Shown piece by piece: positions 54,632 to 64,000 of a stretch of 64,000 nt of DNA. The position numbers were made by a program, and so were the translations under genes. The number at the start of each line of letters is the position of its first letter. The stretch's first letter is position 1. The notes under the pieces are model-generated. The model was not told the origin of the DNA and did not search any database. It worked only from the letters and a program-made list of their open reading frames with translations. The stretch is taken from positions 85,612,253 to 85,676,252 of the forward strand of contig JAHZTW010000003.1 of assembly GCA_020283515.1 (NCBI GenBank). Direction: 5' to 3'. This DNA is from Alliaria petiolata (lineage: Eukaryota > Streptophyta > Magnoliopsida > Brassicales > Brassicaceae).

Positions 54632-57600
54632 TCACCGGACTTGGGACGGAGAGCACAGCAAACCAGACGCGTCTGCGCCAATGACAGCAAGATCACAGAC
54701 GGTGCAGATGTTTCCTTCCTGGCTTGGTACAAACCGGGCAGTGCAGTAAGGACAGGAAACGTCTTTCTGTCCTCTGTAGATGGGGACATAAGTCGACCCG
54801 CAAATCACAAACGGGTTCCTGAAGTCGTAGTTGAGCTTGGTTTCATCGGCCATATTGCGTTCAGCGGCTTGGACAACTTGTCTAGCCATCTTGGCCTGGC
54901 TCTCCACTGGGTTGGTTTCCAACAATCTTTTGGCGAAATTGTAAGCAGTGGCGAGGTTCTTTGACTTGTAGCAGACGCCCATTGCACTAAGCAGCGCGAG
55001 CCGTAAGTGAGGTGCTTGGAGGTTGCAGTGAGTGAAGTAAGCGGCCAGCTCCTGCTGCCTCACCGGATCATCTTTGGTCTCTCTTCTCTTAAGCTCCATT
55101 TTAAGACCGAGGACGTATTCTTTAACGAGCGTGACCAGTTCTTTAACCTCATCGACTTCCCTTCTTGACTCGACTACCACTAGAGGGATGGTGTGGAGGA
55201 TAGAGAGGAAGAGACGGAGAGCCTCAATGAATTTCCCACTTGTTGTGGCTTTGTAGCCGGATTTGAGCTTCTCCTCTAGCTGCGAGAAATCAAAAACAAG
55301 AGCTGGTTGGCCACGGACGTTTGGGCTGGAAGACTCGCTCCATCCGCGCTCAATGGCAAGTGGAACCACAGGAGATGAAGGAAAACCACGAAGATAGCTA
55401 TGGCTGCCACTGAACAGATCAAGAAACATAGATTTCAAAGGCGCAAAGTTCTTTATGCCAAGCTGTCTGTGGAGCAGACGCATTGCAGTGTCGAAGCTTC
55501 CCGCTGCAGCCTGCTCAGCAGCAAGAGAAGATTTCTGGCTCCAGATCTGACTTACGGGCATACCTTGACTAGGTGTCACAAAGACCGATGAACGTGCGTT
55601 AGAGACCTTAGGAGTGTCAAGCTCTGGTGGGAGCTCCAAGTCATCAAGTACCCCCCATCCACTTTCGTCGTCGTTTTCTTCTTCGCCTCTTTCTGCTTCC
55701 TCCAAAATGGCTTCGATGTCTCTGTTCTCCATCCCATCAACATCGACCATGTCAAGTGCCTCACCCCAGTCGGCATCAACATCTTCATCTTCTTCATCAG
55801 CAGCCCCTCCTCTGGCTGCGCCCTCAAGTCCGCCTTCAAATATTCCTTTCATCACTCTCAGAAGAGGCCAATCACCACCACACATGATGGGAGCTGGTGG
55901 CATTAGAAGCGATGGAGTTTTCCCTTCAGGCAATGACGGCACATTGTCTCCAAGCTCAGCCGCCAGTCGCTCAGCAATGTCATTTAAACCGTGAACCGAA
56001 GCCGTGATATAAGCTAGAGGCAAATGACCAGCATTCTCCAGTATCTTGACACGCTCTTTAACATCTCCTAGGTAGAGAGCATTGTGAAACTGACCCATTA
56101 CGTTGTTCTTCACTTCCGCAATCTTCATCAACTTTGAAAGCTTGTCCAAATTACCGGTAATGAGATAAAGAAAGGATAACCTCTCAAAGTTCTTTGTCTG
56201 CTGGTATGCAAACTCAACAATTCCAGAATTACCTTGGCGGAGAGCCTCCACCCCAAGTCTATACCAGAGGTCTTTATCGTTAATCTGTGTAGCGGATGCT
56301 ACAGCTACGCTGATGTTGCCGCTTTCAAGAGCCAGGTTGAACCGAATTCTCTCGTCTTCAACAAAGTGGAGGGCAACTTCAGGAAATCCTTTCTGCTGAA
56401 GGTAAGAAATCATAGCCTGTCCACATAGCTGGGAGTTCTTTATCATGCTCATGACATGATCATATCTCTTTCTCAGCAGTGCAAGCTTGAATATGTACTC
56501 AGTTGCATTAACGGTGATAGCCCTGTTTTTCCCATCCCGGTCCAAGCAAAAGATTGTATTTCCAGAAACCTTGGTGATATAGATTGGGACATCCAAGGTT
56601 TGGATGATTCCACTATCTCCATTAGGAAGACAGTACTTGATATGATTCAAAGTTGTGTAAATGAAGACACCATTGTCGTCCCAAGCTCCACTTTTAACAC
56701 GTATTGTCTCATGAAGCGTGCACTGGAGGACAAGTTTTTTGCTCGCAATAATGATAGTATGTTTGCTGAGGAGAGCAACATTCTCCATATCGTTAGACCA
56801 AACAACATACCTAACAAACGGTGTCTGGAGTTCACCAAGAACAAGCCTTTGTTGAAGGTCAAATATAAACACTTTATCATCAGATCTACAGAGCAAATTT
56901 CCAGTCCCAGCATAAAAGATAGCATCTGTGGGAATAGGAAGAGAACTCTTATTAACCACCTCGTTCTTTAGATTCTTGACTAGAACCTGGTTAGTGCTTT
57001 TCTCAAGAACAGCAAACCGATTACGGGCAATGAAAACCGCAGAACCACCTGAACACCTCTTTGCATCTTGCACAACGTCACTCCTGCCAACGCTATCTTT
57101 AGGTATGATGTACAACTCGTAAGAACCACCATCCAAATCTGAACAGATCAAAACTGCATTTTCTGTCGGACTGTAAGATAGAGTCCTAGGACTTTGGTTC
57201 AAGCTTGGAGTACCAGGACGCCGTATAGGGATAACTTGGGAATCTTTTTGAGTTGAATATTCGTAGTACCGCAAAAATCTATCATTGGCATAGAACAAAG
57301 AATCACCACTCAAAGCAAATGCAGGACGTTCACACTCAAGATTGAACACGATCATACCATTGTCATGTCCCGCTGCCAGTAAATTAATCTCAGGGTGAAC
57401 TGCAAGAATCCAGAATCGATCATGTTCACGGCGAAAAGTTTGGATTCCAGTTCGCTTGGTAGCATCCCAGACACGGATGCTCTTATCCTCGGAGTTGGAT
57501 ACAATTATGTCCTGTTTTGCATGGAACATCACTGATGAAACGTTATTCATATGGCCTCGCAGAGTATCCACCTCCCAAGCTTTAGTTTCTGCAATGATAT

Positions 57601-58806
57601 TAATAAACACACATTACTAAGTCACCTTTGCTATTTCGAGATCCATCTAAGAACTTTGCACGCAGAAAAGGATAACATCAGATAATTACCATTCATACGC
57701 CACAGCTTTACTTGGCGGTCATCTGCACCCGAGACGATAAGAGGCATGGTGGGATGAAAAGCAGCCCAGTTTACACCTCTGTCGTGACCTTCAAGGACGT
57801 ACTTGACTATGGCGTCAACTCCACCAAGAAGATCAGAGTTCATCTGAGTAAATCGCATGATGTCATCAGCAGGAGAGACAGTCTTCTTCCTAAGAGAACC
57901 AACATCCCAGACACGGACAGTCTGATCCAAGGATGCTGATACGACGATGTCTTCTTTTGGATGGAAAGAAGCACACATGACATAATGGTTATGACCAGTC
58001 AAGACAGAAACACAAGTCCGAGACTGCCAGTTCCATATGCGGATAGTCTGATCATCACTAGCACTCACAATCCAAGGGTTTTCGTGGTGAAATTGAACAC
58101 TGCGGATGTAATCGAGATGCCCGAGAAGAGTGAAAAGACACCTGTGTGTTTTGTAGTTCCAAACTTTAATCTTGTAGTCATCCCCTGCAAGTAGACGAGC
58201 ATTAAGCTAACTGTAATGAAGAAGAATGCAACCATCTGCTTTCTTATAATATATATTTTAGTTGATTCCTTGTGTCTAAAAACACACTACAAGTCACGCA
58301 AATCTGCTTTTAACAGATTAGGAACATATACCCAAGAACCATATGCTATATATAAGATAAAAAAAGTATCTGAAACATAGATTTAATTTGAGATAATCTT
58401 GTAAAGATCCATTCGTTTGAACTCAAGATATCCAGCAAATCGAGGTTGCGACATGTTAATCTAGAAACCAAGGATGCCCAATGTTAACATTTCAGCAGAC
58501 TAACCATGACCTCTTTAGATCAATGAGAAATTTAACAATGAACGAAACTGTAATGCTAAATTCCAGATGAAGTTAACGAGCAAGAGCAAAGCAAATACCT
58601 CCCGAGACGAAGAGAGGCTGTGAAGTGTGGAAGTGAACACCACGAACAGGTCCTTCGTGCTCGTCAAATCTATCGATCAAAGTACCCATACGGTAATCCC
58701 AGAGCTGGATCACGCCACTGTGCAAACTCGCGAGGATCCATGGCCTTTTGGGGTGAAAGCTCAGGCCCTTAACTCTGTTACTTTTAGTCTCGAACTTCGT
58801 CAACAT
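54632..58806 (-). CDS. Coatomer subunit alpha (alpha-COP), complete copy
   Basis: Exons 58599-58806, 57690-58184 and 54632-57588 join to 1219 residues, the family length. The N-terminal WD40 propeller (GHLDYIR, GHNHYVMCASFHP, GHDRGVNWAAFHP, GHMNNVSSVMFHA) binds dilysine cargo signals. A second propeller and alpha-solenoid follow. An acidic linker (DEEDEDVDADWGEA) precedes the C-terminal epsilon-COP-binding domain with a cysteine cluster (CPYCTARF, CTVCDLA). It is a subunit of the COPI coat for Golgi-to-ER transport. By order it is At2g21390. Compared with the partial copy to the right it has several substitutions at usually conserved positions, for example FNLECE against FKLERE. Confidence 0.95.
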
Positions 58807-58880
58807 AATCTCCGAAGATGATCAGAAAAAAATCACTCTACAGAAACCAGACACAGAGAAGGAATCATGAACAATTTAGG

Positions 58881-58881
58881 T
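58881..58881. other. Single N, contig join in the coatomer 5' region
   Basis: The left contig ends in the 5' untranslated region of alpha-COP and the right one starts inside its exon 3. 57328-58880 is repeated at 58882-60480. Confidence 0.85.
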
Positions 58882-60411
58882 NGTTCCCTCTCAAGTTTGA
58901 ACACGATCATACCGTTGTCATGTCCCGCTGCCAGTAAATTAATCTCAGGGTGAACTGCAAGAATCCAGAATCGATCATGTTCACGGCGAAACGTTTGGAT
59001 TCCAGTTCGCTTGGTAGCATCCCAGACACGGATGCTCTTATCCTCGGAGTTGGATACAATTATGTCCTGTTTTGCATGGAACATCACTGATGAAACATTA
59101 TTCATATGGCCTCGCAGAGTATCCACCTCCCAAGCTTTAGTTTCTGCAATGATATTAATAAAAACACATTACTAAGTCACCTTTGATATATCCAGATCCA
59201 TCTAAGAACTAAGGCATAAACAACATTTGCAATTTTGAATATCAGTATGTCACTGATGATTGGTAGCATGTAAGCTTTGCACGCAGAAAAGGATAACATC
59301 AGATAATTACCATTCATACGCCACAGCTTTACTTGGCGGTCATCTGCACCCGAGACGATGAGAGGCATGGTGGGATGAAAAGCAGCCCAGTTTACACCTC
59401 TGTCGTGACCTTCAAGGACGTACTTAACTATAGCGTCAACACCACCAAAAAGATCAGAGTTCATCTGAGTAAATCGCATGATGTCATCAGCAGGAGAGAC
59501 TGTCTTCTTCCTAAGAGAACCAACATCCCAGACACGGAAAGTCTGATCCAAGGATGCTGATACGACAAGGTCTTCTTTTGGATGGAAAGAAGCACACATG
59601 ACATAATGGTTGTGACCAGTCAAAACAGAAATACAAGTACGAGACTGCCAGTTCCATATGCGGATAGTCTGATCATCACTAGCACTCACAATCCAAGGGT
59701 TTTCGTGGTGAAATTGAACAGTGCGGATGTAATCGAGATGGCCGAGAAGAGTGAACAGACACCTGTGCGTTTTGTAGTTCCAAACTTTAATCTTGTAATC
59801 ATCCCCTGCAATAGTAGACGAGCATTAAACTAACTGTAATTGAAGAAGAATGCAACCCAAGAACCATATGCTATAGATAAGATAAAAAACACACTACAAG
59901 TCTCGCAAATCTGCTTCTAACAGATTAGCAACATATACCCAAGAACCATATGCTATAGATAAGATAAAAAAAGTATCTGAAACATAGATTAATTTGAGAT
60001 AATCTTATATAGATCCATTCGTTTGAGCTCAAGATATCCAGCAAATCGAGGTTGGGACATGTTAATCTAGAAACCAAGGATGCCCAATGTTAACATTTCA
60101 GCAGACTAACCATGACCTCTTTAGATCATGAGAAACTAAACAAAGGACGAAACTGTAATGCTAAATTCCAGATGAACGTAACGAGCAAGAGCAAAGCGTA
60201 TACCTCCAGAGACGAAGAGAGGCTGTGAGCTGTGGAAGTGAACACCACGAACAGGTCCTTCGTGCTCGTCAAATCTATCGATCAAAGTACCCATACGGTA
60301 ATCCCAGAGCTGGATCACGCCACTGTGCAAACTCGCGAGGATCCATGGCCTTTTCGGGTGAAAGCTCAGGCCCTTAACTCTGTTACTTTTAGTCTCGAAC
60401 TTCGTCAACAT
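58882..60411 (-). pseudogene. Partial second copy of coatomer alpha 5' exons
   Basis: Exon 1 (60204-60411) and exon 2 (59311-59805) have exactly the lengths of the complete copy. Exon 3 (58882-59143) is cut by the N. No stop codons. Relative to the complete copy there are about seven residue differences in some 320 codons, and the introns differ by indels (a ~60-bp block near 59212-59275, and a duplicated CCAAGAACCATATGCTATAG block). Either an unmerged haplotype or a real paralogous fragment. Confidence 0.8.
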
Positions 60412-60870
60412 AATCTCCGAAGATGATCAGAAAAAAAATCACTCTACAGAAACCAGACACAGAGAACGAATCATGAACATAAACCCTATGAGATTGCAGA
60501 TAGGCCTAAATGCAACAATGGAGTGAGAGAAAAACAGATAAATTTGAATAGTAAGCAGAGAGAAGACTGAAATACCACAGACGGAGGAGAAGAGGAAGAA
60601 GACGAAGACGAAGAAGGTCGGAATCAATTTCTATCGCCGTATGGGTCAGTCGCTAGTCCTACGCCCAGAATTCTCTTTGCGTTAATTAATTGGGGACAGA
60701 GATACATATTAATAAATATATATATATATATGCAGATATTAAAACTAATAACGGATTATTATTGGTCTGATGATGTAGTTTTGATTTTGTTTCCTTAAAT
60801 ATCCAAGGAATAAATTACTGTAAGTGTAAAGTGTTTTCTGTTTAAAAAAAAGTCTTAAGAGTTGTTTTCA
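60412..60870 (-). promoter_or_regulatory. Coatomer alpha 5' leader and promoter
   Basis: The only copy of the region upstream of about 60485. It has an AG-rich stretch near 60580-60615 (CT-rich on the gene strand), as in plant leaders, and a (TA)n stretch at 60718-60730. The last ten bases (60861-60870) are a target duplication of the next element. Confidence 0.45.
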
Positions 60871-62266
60871 GGGAAATTGCTCATTTAATTCCCCAACTAT
60901 TAGCAATTGACACTTTTATTCCTCAAGTATCACTTGCGCAGATTAATTCTCCAAGTTTGAGTTGACTGCGCAAATTTAGGCATGAAAAAGTCAACGTTAA
61001 CGGAGAAAACAAAAACGTTATTGTTGACTTTTCTCAGTCTAATTTTGCAAAGTCAACTCAAACTTGGGGAATTAATTTGTCAAATTGAAAGTTGGGGAAT
61101 TAATCTGCACAACTAGAAAAACTTGGGGAATTAAATGATCGTTTTTATTAAAAAAATTTGATTATTTTTATAAATTATGATTATTTGTAAAATACCATCA
61201 AACTTTTTTAAAAAATATTGTTTTTATTATATTATATTTTATATCTAATATTTTATTGATATTTAATCAAAATTACAAAATCATTATACATAACTTTCTA
61301 AAAACAAATAACTTAAGCATATATATGTGTCTTTAAAATTTTCAAAACTCGTGATGAGAATTGGAAATACGGGAATCCGATAAAAACGAAATGGATTTGG
61401 AAAATTTTCTTACCCAAATCTCTTCTCAAACTCTCAGTAATATGGGTAAAGATCAACTTCAAAACATATATTTTGGATAACTTCTTCGGGAAAAATCGGA
61501 AGATTTTAAGAAAATTAATAAATATATATTTTTTTTAACGGTAATTAAGGTATATGATCTTCTACCCATTATTTTTCGTACATGTTTGAATAAAATAAAT
61601 GGTGCTGATAGAGAATTCTTTTAACAGAAAGGTAATCTTATGCGAAATTCAGGATGAATACGAGACGGAACGTGAATTATGTCCCTATATTTTCAGGGAT
61701 ACTACCGTATATTGAGAAAGATAGATGAAAATAAGTGAATTTGATGGAATTTTTTTTTCTAATAGAGTGACTATACCAATGACTGTATGATAGGAGAATA
61801 ATCATTGGTTGATAACCAATAAAATTGTCAGTAAAAAAAATCACCGAAATTAAATACACATAATTTTTAATTTTATTCATAACAACAGAAACATAATATA
61901 ATAAAAATAATATTTCTTAAAAAAAGTATTTGATGGTATTCTACAAATAATCATGATTTATGAAAATAATCATAATTTTCTAAATAAAAAATGATCATTT
62001 AATTCCTCAAGTTTTTCTAGTTGTGCATATTAATTTCCCAACTTTCAATTTGGCAAATTAATTCTTCAAGTTTTAGTTGACTTTGCAAAATTGGACTGAG
62101 ATACAAAGTCAACGATAACGTTTCCGTTTTCTTTGTTAACGTTGACTTTTGTCATGCCTAAATTTGCGCAGTCAACTCAAACTTGAGGAATTAATCTGCG
62201 CAAGCGATACTTGAGGAATAAAATTACCGATTGCAAATACTTGGGGAATTAAATGAGCAATTTTCC
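60871..62266. mobile_element. Mutator-like (MULE) element with long TIRs, non-autonomous
   Basis: Terminal inverted repeats of about 340 bp (60871-61210 and 61921-62266), beginning GGGAAATTGCTCATTTAATT and its complement. The 10-bp sequence GTTGTTTTCA is duplicated at 60861-60870 and 62267-62276. Long TIRs with a 9-11 bp duplication point to a TIR-MULE. The 700-bp interior has no transposase. Confidence 0.82.
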
Positions 62267-63430
62267 GTTGTTTTCATTGGTCTAATGATGCAATTTTAAT
62301 TCTTTCTCTTCACATCGAAGGAATAATTTGAAATTATGTATATTATTTTCTAACTAAAGAATAATTACTTAAATCTGTTAACTACTTTTGGTCAATTTTA
62401 AACTTTGTTTTTGTTGTTAAGAAATTGTAACTTAATTAAGATGTCAAAAACTTCTATAATGATAATACTAAAGCCAAATAAAAATTCTAAACTAAGAAAC
62501 AAATCAAATCAAATGAAAAAAAAAATCAAAAGATCAAAATTCACACAATAGTGTCATCAATGTCATTTCTTTTTTAAGAATTTTTTTTTGGGTCATCTAA
62601 ATCCAATATTCCACAAACAATTGGATCTAATTAAGTACCAAAAAAAGTTCAGTATTAACCAAACCCCCATTTCCACTTGAAAAGTAAAATTTCCGAAAAT
62701 TTCAAACCTGTAAGACTGCCAAGCTTTTGGAAGATTGTCATTTATTTTTAAGATGTCTCATATATTGTTTAGTTATCAAACCTTTATTTTTTTGAACTAT
62801 ATATAACTAACATTTACTTTAAGTTCTTATGATATTTTACATTTTAAACAAACACTGACTTATCTTAACTAGTCACATTTATTTATTATTTTACTATATC
62901 AAATTTAACATGTATATAATTATAAACTGAATTATTTACCGCAGATTTATGTATTCATTTAATTATATTTGTTTCCTAAAGATTTATTATATGTATTTAT
63001 ATATTTTTCAGTTTTTAATATATCTAGAGAGATATCTAACTTTTTTTTTTGTGAGCTGATTTGTGGTAAACATTTTGGAATTACGGTAAATTTTGATCCA
63101 TCCTAACTATAGTACCATATCTTTCAACATTGGTCTTAAGTCAGACTTCAAATGTTAGAGGTGTTCGGATTTATCAATTGCTGACGATGTAAAGATGCTG
63201 AACATTTACCAAATATTTATTACAAATTTAAATACAAAAATTAGATATAAACTGAAATACATAATTATAAAAACACAACAGTAAGATTAATTAAAAATGA
63301 ATGAACATGGAGTTTACAACGATTAACAGTTTAACAGAACAGTATGATATTCAAAAAGGATATATAAAATGGAAACTTAAAAATTACGGTATATATAAAT
63401 GATGAAAAGACAGAATTAGTACCATAAAAA
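62267..63430. other. Intergenic, AT-rich
   Basis: No gene, RNA or bounded element recognised. Confidence 0.5.
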
Positions 63431-64000
63431 CACAAGGGGGAATTTCAATAATACAATTCTGGTTATACCACTTTTCACAACTACCACTAAGCGCTTGCCA
63501 TTTTCATTTTTACAATTTAATAAATTGTAAAAAGACTAAATTGACCTTGTTAACAAAATAAGCTAAACCTAACCGAAGATCATCAAATCGCCGTATCAGA
63601 TTTTCTCCGTCGCCTGTCACCATTTCTGCCGTCTTCTGTCGCGATTCTCGCCGCCGTCTCTCGCGATTCTCGCCGCCGTCTCTCGCGATTCTCGGCGTCG
63701 TCTACGTCNATTCTGCATAATGTACGTGTTCTGCGAAGTTTAGAACATGTCTTCTGCGGTTTGTATATGTTCTGCAATTCCGTAGAATATACATTCTGCA
63801 TAATGTACGTGTTCTGCAAAGTTTACAACATGTCTTCTGCGAGTTTTGGAATTAGGAACATGTTTTTCTTCATCTTTTTCATGCAGTCTTTATAATTATA
63901 CTCTATATTTATGATTCTTTCATATCTCTGCGAAAATCAATGGTGCAAACCAAAAAGTATTAGATAAATTTTACATAAATCTGCTGAGTTTATTGAATTT
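63431..64000. repeat. Repeat-rich stretch, possibly the end of a transposon
   Basis: Starts near GGGGGAATTTCAATAATACA, which reads like a transposon terminus, but the other end is outside the window. Contains a 22-bp tandem repeat (TCGCGATTCTCGCCGCCGTC type, three units, 63639-63704) and an 82-bp tandem repeat (ATTCTGCATAATGTACGTGT at 63711 and 63793). The N at 63710 lies between the two. Confidence 0.45.
63710..63710. other. Single N within tandem repeats
   Basis: Lies between the 22-bp and 82-bp repeat arrays. Repeat number here is unreliable. Confidence 0.75.

Noticed and set aside
55614..55994. Ser-rich plus-strand frame opposite coatomer alpha
   Set aside because: Complement of the acidic Asp/Glu linker of alpha-COP. 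Low complexity, no start context.
1..64000. tRNA, rRNA, microRNA or snoRNA genes
   Set aside because: By eye I found no cloverleaf with A/B boxes, no rRNA segment and no convincing hairpin outside transposon ends. tRNAscan-SE and Infernal would be decisive.

Overview
This window is nuclear DNA of a Brassicaceae plant close to Arabidopsis. It has AT-rich intergenic DNA, short GT-AG introns, Copia/LINE/MITE insertions and Arabidopsis-type gene families. From memory, the backbone genes keep the order of Arabidopsis chromosome 2 At2g21440-At2g21390: RBM28/Nop4-like RRM protein, RD19-type cysteine protease, V-ATPase subunit a2 (VHA-a2), SRS3 and coatomer alpha. I rebuilt the exons by hand and the reading frames close, apart from a 13-bp duplication in VHA-a2 exon 4.

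Layout. 0.3-7.5 kb: minus-strand Copia retrotransposon with a truncated 3' LTR and an in-frame stop in gag. 7.7-9.2 kb: small non-autonomous LTR element with a nested Emigrant-type MITE. 9.5-11.2 kb: two tandem two-domain defensin-like (DEFL) genes. 11.8-17.0 kb: RRM gene. 17.5-18.8 kb: cysteine protease. 19.0-20.9 kb: DRM3-like methyltransferase copy on the minus strand, cut off upstream by a full-length LINE (21.0-26.2 kb) with two intact ORFs and a target-site duplication. 28.8-29.4 kb: two NYN-domain exon fragments in opposite orientation. 30.8-36.0 kb: VHA-a2. 37.3-45.6 kb: divergent NYN-domain genes of two types (A, B), in two units separated by an N and carrying several MITEs. 46.1 kb: egg-cell-secreted EC1-type gene. 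46.7-48.0 kb: a misplaced contig. 50.7-52.9 kb: SRS3. 54.6-58.8 kb: complete coatomer alpha, then a partial second copy. 60.9-62.3 kb: Mutator-like element with long TIRs. 63.4-64.0 kb: tandem-repeat DNA.

Six single Ns (39481, 46664, 47986, 51980, 58881, 63710) matter most when reading this window. At five of them the sequence after the N repeats sequence already present nearby, as if overlapping contigs had been abutted rather than merged. A perfect 38-bp Nextera mate-pair junction adapter lies at 47793-47830. The apparent extra copies of SRS3, coatomer alpha, EC1 and perhaps one NYN unit are therefore suspect as haplotype or assembly duplicates.

The most biologically interesting signals are: the NYN cluster, whose proteins seem to have lost most of the nuclease acidic residues; six pairs of a 14-bp palindrome (GTGTCGATCGACAC) spaced 21-22 bp apart in the Copia LTRs and leader; the DRM3-like gene lacking part of its methyltransferase domain; and the VHA-a2 frameshift.
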